Of a DNA stretch of 5,781 bases, positions 1 through 5,263 are shown piece after piece. Source of the stretch: Chloroflexota bacterium (GTDB lineage Bacteria; Chloroflexota; Dehalococcoidia; DSTF01; RBG-16-68-14); contig JACZTE010000075.1 in NCBI GenBank assembly GCA_022573935.1, positions 1 through 5,781 on the forward strand, written 5' to 3'. The notes beneath the pieces are model-generated. The model had not been told where the DNA came from. It searched no databases and worked only from the letters and a program-made list of their open reading frames with translations. The number at the start of each line of letters is the position of its first letter. Position 1 is the stretch's first letter. The position numbers and the translations under genes are program-made.

Positions 1-2
1 TG

Positions 3-344
3 GGGGAGGGGCAGTTCGAGCGGATGCGGCTGGGAGAGCCGGACGAGTCGGGCCGGCGGCGGCCGGAGCCGACGGGCGAGCAGTTCACGGTGGAGGCTGG
101 CACCGTCGTCGTCGCTATCGGCTACCGCGCTGACGAGGAGCTATCAGATGACGCTGAGGTGCAGCACGAGCGAGGCCTAGTCGTCATCGACCGGGCGACC
201 GGGCGAACGAACCGCCCCGGCGTCTTCGCCGGTGGCGACTGCGTGAACGGGGCGGACCTAGTGGTGACCGCGCTCGCCGATGGCCGCCGGGCAGCCGAGG
301 CGATCCACGCCTACCTCACCAACGAGGTAGAGGTGGCCGCGTAA
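3..344 (+). CDS. GltD-like FAD/NAD(P)-dependent oxidoreductase, C-terminal fragment (5' end outside window)
   Basis: The open frame enters from the left edge (first full codon at 3) and ends at TAA 342-344, so only about 113 C-terminal residues are visible. They match the last part of the pyridine-nucleotide-disulfide oxidoreductase fold of glutamate synthase small subunits and relatives (dihydropyrimidine dehydrogenase A subunit, NADPH oxidoreductases). The strand VVVAIGY closes the NAD(P) domain. Further on, RPGVFAGGDC is the FAD-binding GGD motif, followed by the helix with ADGRRAAEAI that packs at the flavin. A stretch reading MRLGEPDESGRRRPEP is typical of the GltD subgroup. In that family the protein moves electrons from NAD(P)H through FAD to a partner subunit. 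Glutamate synthase cannot be told from other GltD-like enzymes without the N-terminal half and neighbours, so no symbol is given. The methionine codon at 24 is internal and is not the start. Confidence 0.9.
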   Translation, partial: GEGQFERMRLGEPDESGRRRPEPTGEQFTVEAGTVVVAIGYRADEELSDDAEVQHERGLVVIDRATGRTNRPGVFAGGDCVNGADLVVTALADGRRAAEAIHAYLTNEVEVAA

Positions 345-370
345 AGCGCGAGCAGCTATAGATCGTAGAC

Positions 371-377
371 AGGGAGG
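371..377 (+). promoter_or_regulatory. Ribosome binding site of the peroxiredoxin gene
   Basis: AGGGAGG lies 10 nt upstream of ATG 388, a good Shine-Dalgarno match that supports this start. The only promoter-like element in the 43-nt spacer is TATAGA at 357-362, with no convincing -35 box, so cotranscription with the oxidoreductase gene is equally possible. Confidence 0.7.
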
Positions 378-387
378 TCGGAACACC

Positions 388-834
388 ATGGCGAACGTAA
401 GCGTTGGAGAATCGGCGCCGGATTTCACACTACGGGATGAGAGTAATCAGGAGGTGCTCCTCTCCTCGCTGCGGGGCGCGCCCGTGGTGCTCGTCTTCTA
501 TCCGGCCGACTTCTCGCCCATCTGCACCAACGAGCTGTGCGGCATCCGCGACGACTTCTCCGCCTTCGAGGCGAAGGGGGCGAAGGTCTTCGGCATCAGC
601 CGCGATAGCACCTGGGCGCATAAGGCCTTTCAGGAGCGAGAGGGTCTGAAGCACTCGTTGCTGGCGGACACGAAGGGCGAGGTGGCCCGCCTCTACGGCT
701 GCTGGAACGAAGAGCACGGCATCGCCGAGCGGCTGACCGTGGTGATCGATGCCGCAGGCGTCATCCGCTATGTCGTCCACAATCCGCCGTTGGAGGCGCG
801 CGACCACAAGGAGGCGCTCGCCGCGCTAGCTTAG
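388..834 (+). CDS. Peroxiredoxin, AhpC/TSA superfamily (PrxQ/Bcp- or AhpE-like)
   Basis: This 148-residue thioredoxin-fold peroxidase should reduce H2O2 and organic hydroperoxides in the cytoplasm; no signal peptide is visible. The N-terminal GESAPDFTLRD and SLRGAPVVLVFYP are standard family blocks. The active-site loop reads P39-A-D-F-S43-P-I-C46, the Pxxx(T/S)xxC motif with Ser in place of the usual Thr, and C46 is the peroxidatic cysteine. C51 follows with four residues between, the CxxxxC spacing of PrxQ/Bcp enzymes that use an intramolecular disulfide. R115, in RLTVVID, corresponds to the conserved active-site arginine. The second half (RLYG.WNEEHGIAER) and the C-terminal LEARDHKEALAAL resemble mycobacterial AhpE. 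An extra cysteine, C105, sits in that segment. Length fits a complete enzyme. The gene lies 43 nt after the flavoprotein and 74 nt before an HxlR regulator, so a redox-linked neighbourhood is plausible. The family call is secure; the subclass is not. Confidence 0.95.
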   Translation: MANVSVGESAPDFTLRDESNQEVLLSSLRGAPVVLVFYPADFSPICTNELCGIRDDFSAFEAKGAKVFGISRDSTWAHKAFQEREGLKHSLLADTKGEVARLYGCWNEEHGIAERLTVVIDAAGVIRYVVHNPPLEARDHKEALAALA

Positions 835-870
835 ACCGCCCTTCGACTGTGGGTTGGCGCCGTTTTCGCC

Positions 871-900
871 TTGTTTCCACCCGATAAAGTACAGTATGCT
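871..900 (+). promoter_or_regulatory. Candidate sigma70-type promoter of the HxlR/hotdog operon
   Basis: TTGTTT (871-876) and TATGCT (895-900) are separated by 18 nt in an unusually AT-rich patch of this GC-rich window. Only 8 nt lie between the -10 box and ATG 909, so transcription would start at or within a few bases of the start codon. No Shine-Dalgarno is present, so the regulator mRNA would be leaderless or nearly so. The -10 box overlaps an imperfect palindrome, AGTACAGTATGCT (888-900, 4 of 6 symmetric pairs), a possible autoregulatory operator. This is prediction from pattern only. Confidence 0.5.
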
Positions 901-908
901 AATCCACG

Positions 909-1256
909 ATGGTGCTCGAACACAAGCTCGTCTTCACCGCGGACGATACCTACTGCCCGGTTCGCGCGACGCTCGCGCTGCTCGGGCAGAAGTGGGTACC
1001 GCACATCATCTACGAATTGATAGAGGGCAAACGTCGCTTTAACGAGCTGGCTACCCTCGTCGGCGGCTGTAACTCTCGCACGTTGCGCGACCGGCTCAAG
1101 AACCTGGAAGAGCTGGAGATCGTCAGCCGGCGTATCGTCGCTACCATGCCGCCCTGGGTGGAGTACGAGCTCACCGCCAAGGGTCGCGAGTTGGCGCACG
1201 CGCTCTCCGACCTGGAGGCGTGGGGCCACCGGTACATGGCTGAACCCGCCTCGTAA
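909..1256 (+). CDS. HxlR-family winged helix-turn-helix transcriptional regulator
   Basis: At 115 residues this matches HxlR/YodB/HypR-type regulators, small dimeric DNA-binding proteins. The diagnostic N-terminal block is C16-P-V followed by LLGQKW (residues 24-29). The helix-turn-helix covers roughly residues 41-70 (RRFNELATLVGGCNSRTLRDRLKNLEE in two overlapping halves), and the wing contains PPWVEYELTAKGREL (81-95). LEAWGHRY near the end is the C-terminal dimerisation helix. C16 is the position that senses disulfide or electrophile stress in studied homologues such as HypR; a second cysteine, C54, is in the recognition region. The start at 909 keeps the conserved Cys at its usual distance from the N-terminus. 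It is the first gene of a tight cluster with three hotdog-fold genes, so control of those genes and of itself is likely. A role for the upstream peroxiredoxin is possible but not shown. The effector is unknown. Confidence 0.94.
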   Translation: MVLEHKLVFTADDTYCPVRATLALLGQKWVPHIIYELIEGKRRFNELATLVGGCNSRTLRDRLKNLEELEIVSRRIVATMPPWVEYELTAKGRELAHALSDLEAWGHRYMAEPAS

Positions 1257-1263
1257 ACTCGCG

Positions 1264-1695
1264 ATGGCCGCCGCCCGCACTCCTCTGCCAGACCTCCCCA
1301 AGGGCTATCGTTTTCCTGACACGAACTTCGAGCTGACCGCCGAGCACGTCGAGGGCTACCTCGCGGCTGTGGAGGATGCCAACAGGCTCTACCTGGAGCG
1401 AGGGCTGGCGCCGCCGCTGGCGGTGGCCGCTCGCGGCCTTGGCGCGCTGCTGGAGCTGGTGGAGCTGCCCGCCGGCAGCCTCCACACCGGCCAGGAGATG
1501 GAGGCGCGAGCCGGCGTGCCCATCGGCGCCGCGCTGACGCTGAGCGGCGGCATCGCCCAGCGCTCGGAGCGGGCGGGGCTGATCATCTCGGTGATCGAGT
1601 TCGCGATCACGCCGGCGGGATCGACTGCCGCCGCTGTCACCGGCCGCACCACGGTGCTGGCGCCGGCCGATGTCTCCTCGGGAGCGCCGGCATGA
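1264..1695 (+). CDS. FAS1-like dehydratase / MaoC N-terminal-type hotdog protein (HadA-like partner subunit)
   Basis: This 143-residue protein resembles the N-terminal hotdog half of MaoC dehydratases and the HadA/HadC subunits of actinobacterial (3R)-hydroxyacyl dehydratases. Visible features are an N-terminal segment with Y32 and the E37-D38-A39-N40 helix region, then the loop APPLAVA (49-55), then the central hotdog helix, then LHTGQEMEARAGVPIGAALT (73-92). That block matches the HxxQ.F.xxxPv..Ge pattern of this family before strands ending in GRTTVLAP. The catalytic Asp/His signature of R-hydratases is absent, as expected of the structural, substrate-pocket subunit. It begins 7 nt after the HxlR stop with no clear Shine-Dalgarno, so translation probably depends on coupling. 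Its last 4 nt overlap the next gene, which carries the catalytic residues, so a heterodimer with that product is the natural model. The substrate is not predictable from this sequence. Confidence 0.82.
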   Translation: MAAARTPLPDLPKGYRFPDTNFELTAEHVEGYLAAVEDANRLYLERGLAPPLAVAARGLGALLELVELPAGSLHTGQEMEARAGVPIGAALTLSGGIAQRSERAGLIISVIEFAITPAGSTAAAVTGRTTVLAPADVSSGAPA

Positions 1696-2093
1696 GCCCC
1701 CCGGACGTCGCGCCCGTCGTGAAGCGCCTTAGCCAGGAGCAGATCGGGCGCTACGCCGACGCTAGCGGCGATCACAACCCGATCCACGTCGACGAGGCGT
1801 TCGCTCGCGCCACGCCCTTCGGCGGCACCATCGCCCACGGGATGCTCGTGCTGGCCTCGATCTCGGAGATGATGGCGGCGGCGTTCGGCGAGAAGTGGCT
1901 CACGAGCGGAAGGCTACGCGTGCGTTTTCGCGCGCCCGCCCGGCCCGGCGATACGATCACCGCCCGCGCGAAGCCGCAGCAGGCCCGCAGCGAGACTGCG
2001 CTGACCTACGCCATCGAGTGCCGGAACCAGCAGGACGAGCTGCTCATCAGCGGCACGGCGGAAGTGGCATCGGAAGGAATATCGAATGACTGA
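1692..2093 (+). CDS. MaoC-like (R)-specific enoyl-CoA hydratase / 3-hydroxyacyl dehydratase, catalytic subunit (HadB-like)
   Basis: This 133-residue single hotdog domain carries the complete hydratase-2 signature. YADASGDHNPIHVD spans residues 21-34, with D27 and H32 as the catalytic pair, followed by PFGGTIAHGMLVLA (42-55), which shapes the active site. The later RVRFRAPARPGD (about 75-86) is the conserved strand and loop near the dimer interface. The reaction is reversible hydration of trans-2-enoyl thioesters to (R)-3-hydroxyacyl thioesters, on CoA or ACP. The start ATG overlaps the previous stop (ATGA), and GGGAG at 1680-1684 sits 7 nt upstream. Immediate coupling to a non-catalytic FAS1-like hotdog gene supports a HadAB-type heterodimer. 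The protein may feed fatty-acid breakdown, PHA-type intermediates or a fatty-acyl modification route. No ketoreductase, thiolase or synthase is in view to decide. Confidence 0.93.
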   Translation: MSPPDVAPVVKRLSQEQIGRYADASGDHNPIHVDEAFARATPFGGTIAHGMLVLASISEMMAAAFGEKWLTSGRLRVRFRAPARPGDTITARAKPQQARSETALTYAIECRNQQDELLISGTAEVASEGISND

Positions 2094-2532
2094 GCAGCCG
2101 CCCCCGGCCCGTTTGTGCTACGGCTGTGGCACCGAGAACCCGCAGGGGCTGCAGATGCGTTTTCGCCTGGAGGAGGGCCGCGCCGTCGCCGAGTTCACGC
2201 CGCCCGACTATCTCCAAGGCTATCCGGGCCAGCTCCACGGCGGCAGTGTCGCCACCATGCTGGACGAGGCGATGGGCTGGGCCGTCTACCAGCAGGGCAC
2301 CTGGGCGATGACCGCTCGCTTTGGGATGCGCTTTCGCGCTCCGGTGCCGCTGGGAGAGCAGCTTACCGTGAGCGGCTGGGTGTCGCGAGACCGGGGACGC
2401 TTTCTAGAGATGCGGGCGGAGCTGCGATCATCGGCAGGCGTGCTGCTGACGGAGGCGGATGGCATCTTCGCCCGGGTGATAGGCGATCGGGCGGAGGAGA
2501 TGCGCCGCATCTACGAGGCTTCGCTCGCCTAA
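2086..2532 (+). CDS. PaaI-family hotdog-fold acyl-CoA thioesterase
   Basis: This 148-residue protein begins with C11-Y-G-C14-G followed by T-E-N-P-Q-G-L (16-22), the lead block of a common bacterial PaaI-like group. The catalytic stretch is LHGGSVATMLDEAMGWA (50-66): the H51-G-G turn starts the central helix, and D60/E61 are the likely acid residues. MRFRAPVPLGEQLTVSGWV is the second hotdog strand pair. Members hydrolyse acyl- or aryl-acyl-CoA thioesters in the cytoplasm. The start overlaps the upstream stop by 8 nt, and GGAAGGA (2072-2078) lies 7 nt before the ATG, so it is translationally coupled to the dehydratase gene. It is the last gene of the HxlR operon. A role in removing stalled or toxic acyl-CoA made by the dehydratase pair is an inference. 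Its stop codon overlaps that of the convergent methyltransferase gene. Confidence 0.93.
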   Translation: MTEQPPPARLCYGCGTENPQGLQMRFRLEEGRAVAEFTPPDYLQGYPGQLHGGSVATMLDEAMGWAVYQQGTWAMTARFGMRFRAPVPLGEQLTVSGWVSRDRGRFLEMRAELRSSAGVLLTEADGIFARVIGDRAEEMRRIYEASLA

Positions 2533-3302
2533 CCGGCGACAGGCCGCCAGACCGAGACGATCACATCGCTCCAGGCCGGCCGGCCGTAGGCGATCCGGTC
2601 CGCGAGCCGCAACAGCCGCTGCGCCAGACCGTCGGGCAGCCGGTGCAGCAGGTGGCCCCAGCCGTAGAACATGCAGAGCAGCGAGACGCCGTAGGCGCGC
2701 TCCAGCTTCAGTCGCGACTGTCCCAGCTCTTGCACCACCTGCCAATCCCCCTTGAACGTGTGGTCGGGCGGAATCTGCCAGCAAGGCCAGTCGGCGCAGT
2801 GGTGCAGTCGCGAGGCCCGGGCGAGGGGATGGAGGAGCCGTCCCAGCTTGCAAGATAAGCCCTCGAAGTTGTTGAGCGAGACGATGACCCGGCCCTGGGG
2901 CTTGACGACGCGCGCCGCCTCCTCCATGAAGGCGTAGCGATCGGCGAAGTGATCCAGCGCCGCTTGGCAGGCGACGACGTCCAGCGATTCGTCCGCGAAC
3001 GGCAGCCGCTCGCCGATGGCGCGCACAAGTTGGATCGTCGCTTCTCCCTGCAACAGTCGCGAGACGCCCAGCATGTGCGCGGACGGGTCCACGGCGTACG
3101 TCTGCCAGCCCATCTGCGCTAGCCGCGCAAGCTCTCGTGACGCGCCCGAACCCACATCAACCGCACTTCCCGGTGGCGCCTCCGCCACGGTTGCTACCGT
3201 AGCTTCGCTGATGCGACGGTAGAGGAACGCCAAGTCTGGTAGCAGTCCATCCGCCATGAAGTGCTCTAGCTTGTAGTCGGTGTCGATGTGTTCCAGTGCC
3301 AT
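2529..3302 (-). CDS. Class I SAM-dependent methyltransferase (Methyltransf_11-like)
   Basis: This 257-residue protein has the Rossmann-type methyltransferase fold. Motif I is AVDVGSGAS (47-55), which binds SAM. Motif II ends at D72 in YAVDPS, which should hold the ribose hydroxyls. RLPFADESLDVVACQAALDH spans 99-118 and corresponds to motifs III and IV. EEAARVVKPQGRVIVSLNN is the motif V/VI region that closes the sheet. The C-terminal part (about 150-257) carries an aromatic-rich segment with DHTFKGDW and FYGWGHLLHRL, probably forming the substrate lid; the substrate cannot be named. It has no upstream Shine-Dalgarno. The start at 3302 lies 9 nt after a -10-like box. M16 (in EHFMADG) is an alternative start, but it would lie much further downstream of the putative promoter. 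The gene is monocistronic between a convergent and a divergent neighbour, with no evident functional link to either. Confidence 0.93.
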   Translation of the reverse strand: MALEHIDTDYKLEHFMADGLLPDLAFLYRRISEATVATVAEAPPGSAVDVGSGASRELARLAQMGWQTYAVDPSAHMLGVSRLLQGEATIQLVRAIGERLPFADESLDVVACQAALDHFADRYAFMEEAARVVKPQGRVIVSLNNFEGLSCKLGRLLHPLARASRLHHCADWPCWQIPPDHTFKGDWQVVQELGQSRLKLERAYGVSLLCMFYGWGHLLHRLPDGLAQRLLRLADRIAYGRPAWSDVIVSVWRPVAG

Positions 3303-3311
3303 ATCGGGAGC

Positions 3312-3340
3312 ATGGTATGGGAAGCGAGCGATGCGAACAA
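3312..3340 (-). promoter_or_regulatory. Candidate sigma70-type promoter of the methyltransferase gene
   Basis: Read on the - strand, TTGTTC (3340-3335) and TACCAT (3317-3312) are spaced by 17 nt. The -10 box ends 9 nt before ATG 3302, so the transcript would begin within about three bases of the start codon. This is the same arrangement as at the HxlR gene. Pattern-based prediction only. Confidence 0.4.
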
Positions 3341-3418
3341 GCTAGCCAGGAAGCTGGAAGCGTCAATGAGACCGCCCGATCTGCCGAACATCACATAGGA
3401 GAGCACGAATGGTCTCTT

Positions 3419-3425
3419 GGAGAGG
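3419..3425 (+). promoter_or_regulatory. Ribosome binding site that fixes the start of the 195-residue protein
   Basis: GGAGAGG lies 8 nt before ATG 3434. The same frame stays open upstream to an ATG at 3296, but that start would overlap the first codons of the divergent methyltransferase gene and has no Shine-Dalgarno, so 3434 is preferred. Confidence 0.75.
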
Positions 3426-3433
3426 ACTCAGCT

Positions 3434-4021
3434 ATGAGTAAGGAGCTCCAGGCAGCCGCTCCTGTCGAAGCTCCCCAGCCGTTGGGCTGGCAGCAGGCCC
3501 TTGCCGACTTGGAGCGGAGCCTGAGCGAGGCGAGCCACGCTGCCGCGCGCCTTCGACGCTGCTTGGCCGGCGACGATGGCGCAACCGGCGATGTGGCGAC
3601 CGGTGATGTGGCGCAAGGACCGCCCGCCAAAGGCGAGGCGGGGCGCTCCGCCTTCGACCGACTTTGGGATCGCATCGAGAGCGAGCAAGAGTCGAAGGAC
3701 GAGGAGCCGCCCGCGGAACCGGCAGAAGAGCGTCGCGGGCTTGACCTGCTCCCCCAGCGATACCTCATCACGGTCGAGGATCGCGAGGGGAGTGTGGACC
3801 TGGTGCCGCTACACCGCGCTCTGATAGGCGTGGAGGGAGTAGAGGAAGTCTCGCTGGTGAGCTATGCCAACGGCGTGCCGGTGATCTCGCTGCAGGTCGA
3901 AGGTGAACTCGATCTCGAGCAGCTCGACAGCGCCGTCGGAAAGGCGATGGACCGGCAGTGCGAGGTGATACCGCAGGATAACGGCAAACTCTACCTCCGC
4001 ATGCAAGCGCGGGAAGACTAA
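3434..4021 (+). CDS. Uncharacterised protein with N-terminal helix, acidic linker and C-terminal alpha/beta domain
   Basis: I do not recognise this 195-residue protein as a named family. Residues 17-45 form one amphipathic helix with coiled-coil character (QALADLERSLSEASHAAARL). Residues 46-69 are a Gly/Asp/Ala-rich linker with a duplicated ATGDV unit. Residues 72-105 are highly charged, rich in Glu/Arg/Pro and probably disordered. Residues 109-192 are compact: strand RYLITVED, helix around PLHRAL, a G-V-x-x-V turn (GVEEVSLVSY), strand VPVISLQVEG, helix LEQLDSAVGKAM, and a final strand pair around CEVIPQDNGKLYLRM. This order suggests a beta-alpha-beta-beta-alpha-beta ferredoxin-like fold, as in small ligand-binding or oligomerisation domains. 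There is no signal peptide or membrane segment, so it is probably cytoplasmic. It sits 10 nt before the GAF/GGDEF-like gene and is almost surely cotranscribed with it, suggesting a joint signalling or scaffold role. Function is unknown. Confidence 0.85.
   Translation: MSKELQAAAPVEAPQPLGWQQALADLERSLSEASHAAARLRRCLAGDDGATGDVATGDVAQGPPAKGEAGRSAFDRLWDRIESEQESKDEEPPAEPAEERRGLDLLPQRYLITVEDREGSVDLVPLHRALIGVEGVEEVSLVSYANGVPVISLQVEGELDLEQLDSAVGKAMDRQCEVIPQDNGKLYLRMQARED
3581..3610 (+). repeat. Tandem 15-bp duplication inside the linker of the 195-residue protein
   Basis: Two adjacent 15-bp units (3581-3595 and 3596-3610) differ at two positions (A/G at the third base and C/T at the ninth). They are offset by one base from the codons and encode two ATGDV units (residues 50-59). 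The repeat lies in a low-complexity linker and may vary in copy number among relatives. Confidence 0.8.
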
Positions 4022-4031
4022 GGGAGAGAAG

Positions 4032-5240
4032 ATGGTAAGCGAGTCCTGGCGTCGTCAAGGCGAGGCATCAGAGTCTGGTGAAGAAGCACCGCCATCCGAG
4101 AAGGTAGACCAGACAGCCAAGGCGGATGGTCATGAGACGACGGAGCGCGAGCGGGAGCTTCACGGCCTCGCTATCCTGGCGTTGTTCTTGCACAGCACCG
4201 CCACGGCCCAAGAGATGATGGCCGCGCTTCTGGAGCAGGCGCCCACCGTGACGGGCGCCGTCCTGGTTTATCCGCTGATCCTAGACCGTAAACGGCAGCT
4301 CCTGCGCGCGACGGTGCTGGAGGGGTGCACAGACGCTCGTCTGGACGCGGCGATGGACGCCTTCCAGGAAGATCTGACCGCGCTTGAGTTCTCGCTGGTG
4401 CAGAATCAGGAATTGGGCCAGATCCTGGAGGATGGCGAGGTGGCGCTACGGGACGGCTTGGCGGTTTTGATGGAGGGCACGCTTCCGAAGGAGCAGTGGC
4501 GGGCGGCGGAGAAGACGCTCGGCCTGCGCAAGCTGGCCTTGGTACCGATGGTGGTGGAGAGCGAACCGCTGGGCATGGTCGTCTTCGCCTTCGATCAAGA
4601 CGAGATCGATGTCGGCGCGTTGGAGCTGCTGGTCGGCCACCTGACACTGGCTTACCGCGATCTGGTGGTGCAGGACGAAGTAGGCCGCTTCAGCGACATC
4701 GATCAGCTCACCTGGGTGCACAGCCGCCGCTATCTTATGCAAGCGCTGGAGAGCGAGATGACACGCGCCAGCCGCTATGGCCGCGGCCTCTCGCTGGTGC
4801 TGCTAGATATCGATGACTTTGGCCAGTTCAACGAGACGTACGGGCAGTCGCTGGGCGATCGCCTGCTGCGCACCGTCGCCACCACGCTGGCGGAGACCGT
4901 CTCGCCGCCGGAGCTGGTAGCCCGTCTCAAAGACGATGACTTCGCGGTGCTGCTGCCCGAGACGAATCGCGCGGCGGCGGTTACCACGATCACCCGGCTG
5001 CTCGCGAGCCTCGCCCCGGTCTCAGTCTTCAGCGAAGGCAGCGACGAGCCGAACCCGGTCACGCTCAGCGTCGCTATTACCTGCTTCCCAGAGGATGCAA
5101 ACACGCCGCAGGCGCTGTTGTCCCGCGCCCAGGAAGATCTGGAAGCGGCCAAGCAGGAGCGGCGAAAGGACCAGGACGAGCGGGCCGGCCGCCGCTCAGT
5201 CGACCCGACGGCTCGCGCCAAAGAACGGCGGGCCTCCTAG
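4032..5240 (+). CDS. GAF plus degenerate GGDEF-domain signalling protein
   Basis: This 402-residue protein has no signal peptide or membrane helix. Residues 1-43 are charged and probably disordered. About 47-213 form a GAF-like sensor domain (TGAVLVYPL, RKLALVPMVVESEPLGMVVFAFD, then a helix into the linker). About 221-375 form a GGDEF-type domain. It starts with DQLTWVHSRRYL, where the usual Asn before Arg-Arg is Ser231, and continues with SLVLLDIDDFGQFNETYG, which keeps metal-type D259 and N267. The signature loop reads K300-D-D-D-F304 where an active cyclase has GGDEF or GGEEF: both glycines and the Glu are lost. The RxxD inhibitory site five residues upstream is SPPE, also absent. The late block AxxALYxAK reads AQEDLEAAK. 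Diguanylate cyclase activity is therefore unlikely; ligand reception, dimer scaffolding or GTP binding are the alternatives. A GGGAGAG site (4022-4028) lies only 3 nt before the ATG. It is cotranscribed with the upstream 195-residue protein. The C-terminus is Arg/Lys-rich. Confidence 0.9.
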   Translation: MVSESWRRQGEASESGEEAPPSEKVDQTAKADGHETTERERELHGLAILALFLHSTATAQEMMAALLEQAPTVTGAVLVYPLILDRKRQLLRATVLEGCTDARLDAAMDAFQEDLTALEFSLVQNQELGQILEDGEVALRDGLAVLMEGTLPKEQWRAAEKTLGLRKLALVPMVVESEPLGMVVFAFDQDEIDVGALELLVGHLTLAYRDLVVQDEVGRFSDIDQLTWVHSRRYLMQALESEMTRASRYGRGLSLVLLDIDDFGQFNETYGQSLGDRLLRTVATTLAETVSPPELVARLKDDDFAVLLPETNRAAAVTTITRLLASLAPVSVFSEGSDEPNPVTLSVAITCFPEDANTPQALLSRAQEDLEAAKQERRKDQDERAGRRSVDPTARAKERRAS

Positions 5241-5263
5241 GCGACATCGCTCGCCGACTAGTT

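Noticed and set aside
831..1301. 156-codon - strand open frame antisense to the HxlR gene
   Set aside because: The + strand HxlR protein matches its family throughout; the antisense translation shows no recognisable domain.
2574..2585. 12-bp perfect palindrome GGCCGGCCGGCC
   Set aside because: It lies inside the methyltransferase coding sequence and follows from GC-rich codons for Gly-Arg-Pro-Ala; no sign of a separate function.
2115..2858. 247-codon + strand open frame across the thioesterase gene and antisense to the methyltransferase gene
   Set aside because: It is out of frame with the recognised thioesterase, is rich in Arg, Gly and Ala as GC-rich shadow frames are, shows no motif, and has no Shine-Dalgarno.
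3339..3358. Short direct repeat AAGCTRG and CCAG/CTGG hairpin in the divergent spacer
   Set aside because: A 4-bp stem and a 7-bp imperfect repeat are within chance expectation.
3296..3433. N-terminal extension of the 195-residue protein from ATG 3296
   Set aside because: It would overlap the start of the divergent methyltransferase gene and lacks a Shine-Dalgarno, whereas ATG 3434 has a good one.
4171..4647. 158-codon - strand open frame antisense to the GGDEF-like gene
   Set aside because: Composition is Pro/Arg/Ser-dominated, typical of a GC-rich shadow, and the + strand frame has clear domains.
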